Assembly (NCBI RefSeq): GCF_004300825.1
Contig: NZ_CP036250.1
Span: 3,793,001-3,857,000, forward strand
DNA from: Egicoccus halophilus
GTDB taxonomy: Bacteria; Actinomycetota; Nitriliruptoria; Nitriliruptorales; Nitriliruptoraceae
Direction of reading: 5' to 3'
DNA length: 64,000 nucleotides
The position numbers and the translations under genes were made by a program. Below are positions 18,824 through 26,764 of this stretch, piece after piece. How positions within the stretch are numbered: position 1 is the first letter of the stretch; every line of letters starts with the position of its first letter. Below the pieces are notes generated by a model. The model searched no databases, was not told the DNA's origin, and saw nothing but the letters and a program-made list of their open reading frames with translations.

Positions 18824-19621
18824 TCAGGCGACGTCGCGCTCGACCTCGGCCACCCAGTCCCGCTTGACCTCCCGCCAGGCCTCGTCGGTGTAGGTGCGTC
18901 GCCAGTACGGCGAGCAGGACAGGTCGGCCTTCGGCACACCCCGCTCGGCGAGCAGGTGACGGCGAACCTCACGGATCTCGCCTGCCTCGCCGTGCACGAA
19001 GGCGTGGACGCGACCGACCGGTGCCTGCAGCGACCGGACGGCGTGCTGCAGCAGTTGCGGGTCGAGGTCGGTGCCGCCGCGGTACAGCCAGACCAGGTCG
19101 AGGTCGGCGGCGGTGCGCAGCTCGAGCTCGTGGTCGGGACCGTCCACGACGATGCGCGCCACGGCCGGCACGCCGGCGGGCAGCACCTCGAGCGAGGCGG
19201 CGATGGCCGGTAAGGCCGACTCGTCGCCGGCGAACAGGTGCCAGTCGGCGCTCGGGTCGGGACGGTACTTCCCGGACGGCCCCTGGAACACCAGGGCGTC
19301 ACCGACCTGTGCGGCGGCGGCCCAGCGGCCGCCGACGCCGACGTCACCGTGCACCACGACGTCGAGCTGCAATTCCCTCCGGGCAGCGTTCCAGCGCCGC
19401 ACGGTGTAGCGGCGCCGGTGCGGCCGCTGCTCGTTCGGCAGCTGGGTCACGGTCTCGATCGCGAAGGGCGCGGTGTAGGCGGCCCCGTCCGGCGGGATCG
19501 CCACGTTGACGTACGCGTCGGTCGCGTCGACGGGCGCGAACCCGGCCAACCCCTCGCCGCCCAGCGTGATCCGCACCATCGACGGCGTCAGACGCTCGAC
19601 CGCCACCACCTGCCCGTACAT
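18824..19621 (-). CDS. Siderophore-interacting protein (FAD-binding ferric reductase)
   Basis: A 265-residue protein of the SIP/ViuB family. It has an N-terminal FAD-binding barrel, with RRYTVRRW as the flavin-contacting R-x-Y-T motif near residue 80, followed by GPSGKY and a C-terminal NAD(P)-type domain with LFAGDESALPAIAASLE. Such cytoplasmic enzymes reduce ferric siderophores to release iron. Translation most likely begins at the ATG at 19621, after GAAGGGG; a longer in-frame reading runs through a low-complexity GC tract and has no family support. A near-consensus iron-regulator box lies 25-43 bases upstream of the start, so repression by an IdeR/DtxR protein under iron sufficiency is likely. 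No siderophore synthesis genes are in the window. Confidence 0.85.
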   Translation of the reverse strand: MYGQVVAVERLTPSMVRITLGGEGLAGFAPVDATDAYVNVAIPPDGAAYTAPFAIETVTQLPNEQRPHRRRYTVRRWNAARRELQLDVVVHGDVGVGGRWAAAAQVGDALVFQGPSGKYRPDPSADWHLFAGDESALPAIAASLEVLPAGVPAVARIVVDGPDHELELRTAADLDLVWLYRGGTDLDPQLLQHAVRSLQAPVGRVHAFVHGEAGEIREVRRHLLAERGVPKADLSCSPYWRRTYTDEAWREVKRDWVAEVERDVA

Positions 19622-19645
19622 GCCGCCCCTTCGATGGGCTGTCAC

Positions 19646-19664
19646 TTCGGTGAGCCTTACCTCG
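19646..19664 (-). promoter_or_regulatory. Candidate IdeR/DtxR iron box
   Basis: On the minus strand the sequence CGAGGTAAGGCTCACCGAA matches the DtxR/IdeR consensus TTAGGTTAGGCTAACCTAA at 14 of 19 positions, including the central AGGCT and the ACC half. It sits just upstream of the siderophore-interacting protein gene, exactly the type of gene this regulator controls. Confidence 0.6.
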
Positions 19665-19720
19665 CCCAAGGGTAAGGAGGTGCCGAGCCGTCGGCAAGCG
19701 CGTCCTGGGCGCCCCGCGGC

Positions 19721-19746
19721 GGCGCGCGGCGGCGCGCGGCGGCCCG
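19721..19746. repeat. Short tandem GC repeat
   Basis: A 10-bp unit (CGGCGGCGCG) is repeated about 2.5 times between the divergent siderophore-interacting protein and ATPase genes. It could fold or slip, but nothing links it to a function. Confidence 0.4.
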
Positions 19747-19794
19747 ACGCACCCGAGCCCACTGACCGGCGGGCTCTCCGCACGCTAAGGTACA

Positions 19795-19829
19795 CCAGAA
19801 AACCGTGCCTATCTCCCACTGGTTTCTGG
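19795..19829 (+). promoter_or_regulatory. Inverted repeat next to the Shine-Dalgarno of the ATPase gene
   Basis: CCAGAAAACC and GGTTTCTGG form a near-perfect inverted repeat with a 16-base spacer. The right arm runs into the GGAGGG ribosome binding site seven bases before the ATG. It may be an operator for an autoregulating protein or an RNA hairpin that occludes the ribosome site. Confidence 0.4.
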
Positions 19830-19836
19830 AGGGATC

Positions 19837-20922
19837 ATGGAGGTCTCGCCGTTTCCCTACCAGGGACCGCTGCCGCCCGACCGGGTGCGGGGGCGCGACG
19901 GGTTGCTGCAGGACCTGGCCGAGCGCGTCACCGAACGGCGGGTGACCGCGCTGCTCGGACCACGGCGGTTCGGCAAGACCTCCGTCCTGCGGCGCCTGGC
20001 AGCAGACCTCACGGAGGTCTCGACCATCGCGATCGACCTGTTCGGCGTGCAGACCCACGCGGACGCGGTCGTGCGGCTGTCCTCGGCGATGCAGGCGGCG
20101 GTCCCGAGCATCCGCGAGCCGGCCGTGGAGCTGTCGGTCGAGGCCGGGATCGACCTCGGCGGGCTGCAGGCCAAGCTCGCGCTGTCGCCCGCCAGACGGC
20201 CGGACGCCCGGGCGCTGTTCGACCAGCTGGTGCAGATGCTGGTCACGCTGGGGCGCCGCATGCCGCTGCTGCTCGTGTTCGACGAGTTCCAGTCGCTCAC
20301 CACCGTCGACGGGGCCACGGCGGTGCTGCGCACCCGCCTGCAGCACCACTACGCGGACGTCGGGCTGATCTTCGCCGGATCGGCGCCGTCGGCGATGCGG
20401 GACGTGTTCACCCGTCACGACCAGCCGTTCTTCAACCAGGCGGACCTCGTGACCATCGAGCCGCTGGACCTCGCCGCGGTCCACGCCATCGTCGTCGACG
20501 GCTTCGCCGACACCGGCCGGGACGCCGGATCGGTGGCGGGCAACCTCTTCGACCTCACCGGTGGCCATCCCCAGCGGACCATGCGCGCGGCGGACCAGGT
20601 GTGGCGACTGACCGGCCCGGGCGAGTCCGCGGACGGGCGGTGGGGTAGAGCGTTGACACGCCTTCGCGACGCCGAGGCCGGCGTGCTGGCCGCCACCTAC
20701 GACGACCTGACGGCGACCGAGAAGAAGGTCGTGCGTATCTACGCCAACGGCGGCTCGATCTACGGCTCGGCGGCGGAACGGCTCGAGCTGTCCCCCGGCG
20801 CGGCGAACCACGCCCGCGACCGCCTACTGGCCGACGGCAAGTTGCGCCACCGCGACGAGGGCGACATCGTGGTCACCGACCCGCTGCTGGCCGACTGGCT
20901 CGTCCGACGCCTGCCCCTGTGA
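19837..20922 (+). CDS. AAA-type ATPase with C-terminal winged helix (archaeal-ATPase-like)
   Basis: A 361-residue STAND/AAA-like protein. Walker A is GPRRFGKTS near residue 42, Walker B is LLLVFDEFQ near 148, and a sensor-like FAGS follows near 180. The last 90 residues read as a winged-helix DNA-binding domain (AATYDDLTATEKKVVRIYA onward). Proteins of this architecture are usually standalone ATPases of unknown role, sometimes counted among NTPases of biological conflict. The ATG follows a strong GGAGGG and a possible operator hairpin. It stands alone, convergent with the two-component genes. Confidence 0.75.
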   Translation: MEVSPFPYQGPLPPDRVRGRDGLLQDLAERVTERRVTALLGPRRFGKTSVLRRLAADLTEVSTIAIDLFGVQTHADAVVRLSSAMQAAVPSIREPAVELSVEAGIDLGGLQAKLALSPARRPDARALFDQLVQMLVTLGRRMPLLLVFDEFQSLTTVDGATAVLRTRLQHHYADVGLIFAGSAPSAMRDVFTRHDQPFFNQADLVTIEPLDLAAVHAIVVDGFADTGRDAGSVAGNLFDLTGGHPQRTMRAADQVWRLTGPGESADGRWGRALTRLRDAEAGVLAATYDDLTATEKKVVRIYANGGSIYGSAAERLELSPGAANHARDRLLADGKLRHRDEGDIVVTDPLLADWLVRRLPL

Positions 20923-20933
20923 CGCCTGCCGGG

Positions 20934-21572
20934 TCAGCTGCGCGAGGCCCCGAGGCCGGCGTCGCGCGCCCGGACGACCAGGCGTGCACGCGAGTTGACC
21001 TGCAGCTTGGTGAGCAGCGCGCTGACGTGGTTCTGCACGGTCTTGCGGGACAACGACAACCGCCGCGCGATCTCGTCGTTGTCGAGTCCCCGCGCGACGA
21101 GGTCGAGCACCTGCGTCTCCCGGGGCGTGCAGCCCGGGAACGGCGGCGATTCGGCCCGGACCGCGGCGAGCACCGCGCGACCGGCGGCGCCGGTGAGCAC
21201 CGTGTCGCCCTCGTGGACCGCGGTGATCGCCCGCACGAGCGAGCCCTGGCCGGCGCCCTTGAGCACGTACCCCCGCGCCCCCGCCCGCAGCGCCTGCACC
21301 AACGAGGCCTCGTCGTCGTGCATCGTCAGGATCAGCACCGCCGCGGTCGGCTGCGACGCGAGCAGCCGACGCGTGGCGGTCGCGCCGTCCAACCCCGGCA
21401 TGTCGAGGTCGACCACCGCGACGTCGAAGTCGGTGCGTTCGGCGGCCTCGAGGAGCGCGGCACCGTCGCCGACCGCGCCGACCACCTCGAGGTCGGGCGT
21501 GGTGTCGAGCAGCAGTCGAAGTCCGTCCAGGAAGAGCTGGTGGTCGTCGGCGATCAGGACCCGGATGGTCAT
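20934..21572 (-). CDS. NarL/LuxR-family response regulator
   Basis: A 212-residue regulator with an N-terminal receiver domain: acidic pair D9-D10, phosphoacceptor D55 in VAVVDLDMPG, and the conserved Lys in YVLKGAG. A C-terminal LuxR-type helix-turn-helix follows (TPRETQVLDLVARGLDNDEIARRL pattern, then KTVQNHVSALLTKL). It is translationally coupled to the kinase gene by an ATGA overlap, so the two form a dedicated two-component pair. Target genes are not evident; the membrane protein upstream of the kinase is the nearest candidate. Confidence 0.9.
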   Translation of the reverse strand: MTIRVLIADDHQLFLDGLRLLLDTTPDLEVVGAVGDGAALLEAAERTDFDVAVVDLDMPGLDGATATRRLLASQPTAAVLILTMHDDEASLVQALRAGARGYVLKGAGQGSLVRAITAVHEGDTVLTGAAGRAVLAAVRAESPPFPGCTPRETQVLDLVARGLDNDEIARRLSLSRKTVQNHVSALLTKLQVNSRARLVVRARDAGLGASRS

Positions 21573-23611
21573 GCCTCGTGTCCCGGCAGCCCGCTCGCGG
21601 CGAGCCGCGCGGGCAGGCGCGCCTCGACCCTCGTCCCGCCACCTTCCGCGGTCGCCACGGAGAAGGTGCCACCGAGATCGCTCGCCCGACCGCGCATCGC
21701 GGCGATCCCGACTCCGGCGGGCACGTCACCCAGGCCGCGGCCGTCGTCCCGGACCGTCACGACCAGCACGTCCTGCGCGAGCGAGACCGCGACCCGGCAC
21801 CGGGTCGCCTGCGCGTGGCGGGCGGCGTTGTGCACCGCCTCGACCACGATGCGGTGGGCCGCCACCTCGACCGCCGGTGGGAGCTGACGGCCACCGGTGT
21901 CGATCACCACGTCCAGGGCCAGCCCTCGGGCCGCCGCCCGCGCCGCCGCCGTCGTGGCGGCCTCGAATCCCTGCGCCTCGAGCGGGATCGGTGCCAGGTC
22001 GTGCAGCAGACGACGGACCTCCTGCACCGTGGCCTCGGTGGCCGCGCCCACGTCCGTGAGGATCCGGTCCAGCCGGTCGAGCGCCTCGGGACGTCCGACG
22101 AGGTTGCGGGCGGCCTCGACCTGGAGGCCGATCGCGCCGAGGGTCGGACCGAGCCCGTCGTGCAGGTCACGCTGCAGCCGAGCCCGCTCCTCGTCCCGGA
22201 CCGCCAGGACCCGTTCGGCGCTGCGCCGCAACTCGGCCGCGAGCCGCGTGGAGTACAGCGCGATGCCGACGTGCCCGGCCACCTCGGCGAGCAACCGCCG
22301 GTCCCGGGGGCCCAGACCCTCCCCGAGGGCACGCTCGTGCGCGACGAGGTGCCCGAGCACCCGCCCCTCGGCGGACAGCGGCAGGCGCGACGCGACCCGG
22401 GTCGGGTTCCCGGCGCTGGCCGCGAGCGACCCGTCGAGGTGCTCGATCGCCACGTAGGGCAGTCGCAGCGAGCGGGCGAGCTGGGTCGTGACGACCTCGA
22501 GCAGGGGGCGCGGCGGGTCGTGCAGCTGGCCCGCGAGGCGACGCACGACCGCGTCCGGGTCGCCGCGGTCGCCGTACAGCACCCGCTCCACGACGCGTTG
22601 TGCGAGCGTCCGGACCGGGACCGCCACCGCCGCGACGAGCCCCGCGGCGAGCAGCGGGCTCACGCGCGCGTCCACCGCGACGCTGACGGCGAGGTAGAGG
22701 GCGGTGAGGGCGACCGTGGCCAGGCCGTACACCAGACCGCGACGCACGACGAGACCGAGGTCCCACAGCCGGTGCCGCAGCACGGCGACCGCGATCGCAG
22801 CCGGCAGGACCAGGAACGCGAACGCCTCGGCGAGCTCGGGAACCCCGCCGAGGGCGGCGAAGGGCGCGGCCAGGGCGATGGTGACGAGCGCGGCCAGGAC
22901 CCAGCGCAGTTGCTGGCGGCCCTCGCCGTCGGCCCGCCGCCAACGCACCACCCCGGCCGCGGCGACCATCCCCATCAGCAGCGGCGAGCACACGAACAGC
23001 GGACCGAGCAGCGCCTCGAGGTGCCCGGCGAGCGCGGCGACGCCGTAGGGGTTGTCCAGGTGCTCCAGCGGACTGGCCCCCAGCGGCCCGGGCAGCGCCG
23101 CGGTGACCACGACCGTCGTCGCGCCCCACGACCAGGCCAGCCGTTCGCCCCACCGCCAGCGCGGGCCGGGCAGCGTCCCGTCCGGGAACCGCAGCAGCAG
23201 GGAGACCGCCAGCACCTGCGCCGGCACCCAGGCCCAGTTCGTGGCCCACAGCACCACGTCGGGCTGCGGCAGGGCCGGCGTCGTGGCGGTCGCCGCGGCG
23301 TACCCCATCAGGACGTAGACGGCCGTGCCCACCAGGCCGCCCGCGACCAGCAGCCGTCCCATGGGGTGGCCGGGCCGGCGCCGGAGCAGGACCGTGCCGG
23401 TCAGCGCCAGGCCGCTCAGGCCCGACACGACGGCGCCGACCGCCAGGCGACCCATCCCGCCGTCGCCGAGATCGGGTAGCCACACGACCAGCGCGAGCGC
23501 GAGCACCGCGCTCGTGACGGCGAGCACGACGAGCAGATCCGGCAGCACCCGGACCGACGCGTCGGGAGCCGACGGCAGGTTCGGCTCCCCCAGGGCGTCC
23601 ACGGTGGTCAC
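21569..23611 (-). CDS. Membrane sensor histidine kinase (HisKA_3 type)
   Basis: A 680-residue kinase. The N-terminal half has about nine hydrophobic helices, then a GAF-like region around LPYVAIEHLDGS. The dimerisation domain carries the phosphoacceptor in RDLHDGLGPTLGAIG near residue 485, and the HATPase_c domain has N-box HNAARHA and G-box DDGRGLG. This is the LiaS/DesK/NarX class. The signal is unknown; the many membrane helices point to a membrane or lipid-borne cue. A GTG start is used. The gene overlaps the response regulator by ATGA. Confidence 0.88.
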   Translation of the reverse strand: MTTVDALGEPNLPSAPDASVRVLPDLLVVLAVTSAVLALALVVWLPDLGDGGMGRLAVGAVVSGLSGLALTGTVLLRRRPGHPMGRLLVAGGLVGTAVYVLMGYAAATATTPALPQPDVVLWATNWAWVPAQVLAVSLLLRFPDGTLPGPRWRWGERLAWSWGATTVVVTAALPGPLGASPLEHLDNPYGVAALAGHLEALLGPLFVCSPLLMGMVAAAGVVRWRRADGEGRQQLRWVLAALVTIALAAPFAALGGVPELAEAFAFLVLPAAIAVAVLRHRLWDLGLVVRRGLVYGLATVALTALYLAVSVAVDARVSPLLAAGLVAAVAVPVRTLAQRVVERVLYGDRGDPDAVVRRLAGQLHDPPRPLLEVVTTQLARSLRLPYVAIEHLDGSLAASAGNPTRVASRLPLSAEGRVLGHLVAHERALGEGLGPRDRRLLAEVAGHVGIALYSTRLAAELRRSAERVLAVRDEERARLQRDLHDGLGPTLGAIGLQVEAARNLVGRPEALDRLDRILTDVGAATEATVQEVRRLLHDLAPIPLEAQGFEAATTAAARAAARGLALDVVIDTGGRQLPPAVEVAAHRIVVEAVHNAARHAQATRCRVAVSLAQDVLVVTVRDDGRGLGDVPAGVGIAAMRGRASDLGGTFSVATAEGGGTRVEARLPARLAASGLPGHEA

Positions 23612-23660
23612 CGGCGGAAGATACGTCGGCGCAACGACGGGTGGCGGGGTCCCGGACGCA

Positions 23661-24293
23661 TCAGGCGCTCGTGTGCGCCAGCGGCGCCGCCGGGCGGGTC
23701 GCGGCGCGACCAGCGGCCCACCCGGCCCAGGCCAGTCCGACGCCGACGAGCACGCCGGCGAGCGGACCGAACATCGGCGTGAGCAGGCCGCCGAGGACGA
23801 CGGCCACGGCGGCAGGACGTGGAAAGGCGCGGGCCCGGAAGGCGGTGATCCCGAGCGCCACGGTGGCGGCGAGGAACACGACGTCGGCCGCGATCATCGC
23901 CAGCATGAACGTCCCGCCGTTCTCGACGTCGAGGGCCGCGGGCGCCACCTGCGCCAGGAACGGCGCCACGAACGCCATCGCGAACACGCTGCCGGCCTTG
24001 AGCACGCACGCGGCCACGACCGCGCCGAGCAACGTCGCGCCCAGCGTGCGCGTCCCCGCGACGCCGCCCGCGCCGCGCCACCGGGGAAGCACGAGCACGA
24101 GCGCGATCAGCAGCACCAACTGCACGCGGTGGAAGGCGGCGTACTGCCACAGACCGGCGGTCTCGGAGAAGCGCTCCGCGCCGTCGAAGAGCCACGGCAG
24201 GCCGAACAGCGTGCCGTTGAGCAGCAGGCCCGCGCCGATCACGGCCAGGGGGTACGACGCGCGCTCGTCGACGGTGGTGGGTGACAGGGTCAT
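23661..24293 (-). CDS. Six-helix membrane protein of unknown function
   Basis: A 210-residue hydrophobic protein with about six membrane segments and no motif I can assign. The ATG follows GAGAGG. It ends 49 bases before the start of the sensor kinase in the same direction, so it could be the first gene of the two-component operon and contribute to sensing. That is inference from position only. Confidence 0.65.
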   Translation of the reverse strand: MTLSPTTVDERASYPLAVIGAGLLLNGTLFGLPWLFDGAERFSETAGLWQYAAFHRVQLVLLIALVLVLPRWRGAGGVAGTRTLGATLLGAVVAACVLKAGSVFAMAFVAPFLAQVAPAALDVENGGTFMLAMIAADVVFLAATVALGITAFRARAFPRPAAVAVVLGGLLTPMFGPLAGVLVGVGLAWAGWAAGRAATRPAAPLAHTSA

Positions 24294-24760
24294 GATGCAC
24301 CTCTCGGGTCGGCGGCGTGGACGTCACGCCTGACCCCATGCTGACCCGCCCGCGTTCCCGACCGCCAGGGTGCACGCTCCCGAGGCACCGGGAGATTCCG
24401 CCACCACGACGACGCGGCCCGAACGCTCCCGGTCCGCTGCCATCGGTACGCTGCCCCCGCCTTCCGACGCCCGCCGCAACGGCGCCAGCGCGCGACGCCG
24501 CACGCGGACGTCGGATCGAAGGCCCGCCCCCGTGGGACTTCCGCGGGAAGCGTCTGACCAGGCGCTGAGCCCGTTCGGGTACACGCCCGCTTCGCCGACC
24601 ATGGGGCGTGAGGTGGAACGCGCAATCGATCCGGCCGAGTTCGCGCACCGAGATCGCCGGCCGGCTGCTGCGCCATCCGATCCCCAGTTTGTGTTCGGCG
24701 GCCGGCTACCGACGCGGTCGCCCGGACGTTTGCGTTCGGAACGCCGACAAGCGAGGTCGG
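24294..24760. other. Gene-free interval at the left edge of the accessory island
   Basis: Open frames here are short and lack ribosome binding sites or recognisable motifs. The right part is less GC-biased than the flanks, which fits a junction between core genome and the frameshift-rich segment. I see no RNA gene or clear terminator. Confidence 0.4.
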
Positions 24761-25305
24761 TCAGGAGGCGGCACGGAAGAGGGCGTACTCGACGTCTTCG
24801 GGTTCGAGTTCACACTCGGCTGCGGCCGCAGCACACAGCTCGAGGTAGGGCCGGTAGTCGTCCGTCCAGCGGATGAGGCCGTAGCTGCCGTCGGGTTGGT
24901 CAAGTCGTAGCCGAGGGCGGTGAGCTGGCTGTGAACTCGTCGGTCGTAGATCAGGGGCCGGGGTCGGGCGGGCGAGTCGTAGCCGGCGAAGTACAGCAGC
25001 TTGGTCCCCATCGCGACCCGTAGACCCGGGATGGCGGTCTGGGCCTTGCCGATCCACCACCGGCCCCATCCAGCCCGGCTGTTGATGCGGACCTCCTCGC
25101 AGACCTCGGCGCGCACGGTGGGTTCGGTGGCGACGAACTGCTTGACGGCTTTGCGGTGGGTGAGGTTGGCGAACCTGCCGTACCCCCAGATGAGGGTGGC
25201 GAGGTGCAGCGCGTCCCAGTCGGCGATCTCTGCCAGGGAGAAGAGCGCATCCCGATCGAGTGCGCCGTTGGTCGCGACGTCGAGGACTCGGGTGTTGGCC
25301 GCCAC
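24761..25305 (-). pseudogene. OGG-fold DNA glycosylase-like gene, frameshifted
   Basis: The minus strand encodes LHLATLIWGYGRFANLTHRK, then MGTKLLYFAGYDSP and LIYDRRV. This is the pattern of the bacterial 8-oxoguanine glycosylase-fold family, with the likely catalytic Lys in TKLLYFAG and Asp in LIYD. Near 24895-24910 the frame breaks: GYDL is followed in the next frame by LDQPDGSYGLIRWTDDY and a plausible C-terminus ending at 24761. One missing base would restore the reading. The N-terminus is also unclear: a family-like GGWQQAI segment lies upstream of the GTG at 25305, abutting the 18-bp repeat. It may be a decayed gene or carry a sequence error. Confidence 0.6.
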
Positions 25306-25359
25306 CGCGTCCGGTGATGCGGCGCTCTCGATGGCCTGTTGCCAACCGCCGTCAACCGA

Positions 25360-25377
25360 AGTCTGGGCAGACCCCCT
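25360..25377. repeat. 18-bp direct repeat, left copy
   Basis: AGTCTGGGCAGACCCCCT occurs here and again at 33118-33135 in the same orientation. Its core GTCTGGGCAGAC is an inverted repeat. The two copies bracket the TerB-to-DUF429 block, so they are candidate attachment or target-site sequences of an inserted island. Confidence 0.45.
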
Positions 25378-25400
25378 TCCTACGCCGGGTCGCGCGGGAG

Positions 25401-25727
25401 ATGGATCTGGATGAGCTTCCCTCGAGACCGGAGGGCGAGGTCGTGGTTCCAGCTAGGCTGTTCGCGTCTGCTGCGAGTCGGCGGGGCCTTCTGGTCGAGT
25501 TGTCGCTCCTGGCTGCGGCCGACGGTCAGGTGAGCGATGATGAGCGCGCCTTGATCGAGATGTTCGGTGCGCAGTTCGAGGTTGCTGGGGAGGCGTTGCG
25601 GCAGATCGTCGCGTACGCCGAGCGCCTGACTGGGGTGCTCGATGAGGGTGACGTACTGATCGCGGGGGGGTTGAAGTGCGCGAGTTCAAGATCAAGATCC
25701 CGGACCTCCAGGACGGCAAGCGGTTGA
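25401..25727 (+). CDS. TerB-like domain protein
   Basis: About 108 residues. Residues 28-80 match a TerB-type helical domain with the acidic metal-site signature AAADGQVSDDERALI. TerB domains are frequent in tellurite-resistance and membrane-linked conflict systems. The ATG follows GCGGGAG closely. The natural C-terminus is probably IAGG: the frame continues for about 20 unlikely Ser/Arg-rich residues only because of a run of seven Gs at 25664-25670. With six Gs the stop would come just before the next gene's GTG. Either way the next gene overlaps or abuts it, so the two are cotranscribed. Confidence 0.68.
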   Translation: MDLDELPSRPEGEVVVPARLFASAASRRGLLVELSLLAAADGQVSDDERALIEMFGAQFEVAGEALRQIVAYAERLTGVLDEGDVLIAGGLKCASSRSRSRTSRTASG

Positions 25728-26764
25728 TGTCGTCGGCACGTGACCGGTTGACGTCGACCACGGGCGAGGTACGGGTCGCGACCGAGGGTGCTGTCCGTGA
25801 GATCCGGGGCCGCCTGTCCGAGGTCGAGGTCACGGTTCCGTTGCTCGAAGCTCAGCGGTTGAGCAAGGGCACGGCCGGGTTGCTGGAGGCTGCGGCCGCC
25901 GGCTTGGAGGAACAGCACACCGAGACCGCTGCGGCCGTGCAGCAGCTCGGCGAGGAGGAGCTGGCTGCCTACGACGGTCCCATCCGCGACTTCGTCACGG
26001 TCTTCGCACGCTTGAAGAACGTCGAGCTCTCTGAGCTGACCATCGAGGAGGCACCGGAGTTCGTGCGGTCCTTCGACATGGACGTGCGGAAGGTGGACTT
26101 CGCGGCCGTCGACGCACTGAAGACGTTGGCCGCGGGCGGTGGCGCGGGCGCGACAGCGGGCCTGACCGCCTTCGCGGCGGTCGGCACGTTGGCGACCGCT
26201 TCGACCGGTACGGCGATCGGGTCGCTGAGTGGGGCGGCTGCCACCAACGCGACGCTTGCGTGGCTGGGTGGCGGATCGCTGGCTGCGGGAGGGGGCGGCG
26301 TGGCGGCAGGCACGATGGTGCTGGGTGGCCTCGTCGCCCTCCCGGTGCTGGCTGTCGGTGGGCTGGTCGTCCACCACAAGGGCAGGCAGGCGCTGGCCGA
26401 AGCCAAGGAGGACGCGGCGAAGGCGGAGTTCACGATCACCGAGATGGAACTGGCCCGAACAGTCGCTCACGGGATCGCGCTGCGCGCTTCACACATCACC
26501 GCGCTGGTGACGGTCTTGGCGGACCTGGCTCAGCGCCGGGTGGCCGTGCTCGAACACCTCGTCGACAGGAACGACGACTACGCGAGTTTCGACGAGCACG
26601 ACCGACAGGCGGTCATGCTGGCTGTCTCGGCGACCAAGACGCTTCGCACGGTGATCGACGTTCCACTGCTCGACGAGGACGGCGCGCTCGCCGGCGCGAG
26701 CAACGACGCGCTCGAGGCTGCTGAACAGTTGCTGTCCGAGAACGACATGCAGGTCGCCCGGTGA
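25676..26764 (+). CDS. Gly/Ala-rich membrane-hairpin protein of a TerB-linked system
   Basis: A 362-residue protein with a charged helical N-terminal 140 residues, a long glycine-zipper-like hydrophobic stretch (about 150-232, including SLSGAAATNATLAWLGGGSL) and a helical C-terminal third. The hydrophobic part resembles pore-forming or membrane-anchoring hairpins seen in bacterial conflict proteins; I know no name for the family. It starts at a GTG overlapping the end of the TerB frame and overlaps the next gene by GTGA, so the three genes are tightly coupled. A membrane-acting effector or anchor role is inferred. Confidence 0.68.
   Translation: MREFKIKIPDLQDGKRLMSSARDRLTSTTGEVRVATEGAVREIRGRLSEVEVTVPLLEAQRLSKGTAGLLEAAAAGLEEQHTETAAAVQQLGEEELAAYDGPIRDFVTVFARLKNVELSELTIEEAPEFVRSFDMDVRKVDFAAVDALKTLAAGGGAGATAGLTAFAAVGTLATASTGTAIGSLSGAAATNATLAWLGGGSLAAGGGGVAAGTMVLGGLVALPVLAVGGLVVHHKGRQALAEAKEDAAKAEFTITEMELARTVAHGIALRASHITALVTVLADLAQRRVAVLEHLVDRNDDYASFDEHDRQAVMLAVSATKTLRTVIDVPLLDEDGALAGASNDALEAAEQLLSENDMQVAR

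Noticed and set aside
21578-23479. Plus-strand frame opposite the sensor kinase
   Set aside because: The kinase frame has complete H, N and G boxes. The antisense frame is repetitive and unsupported.
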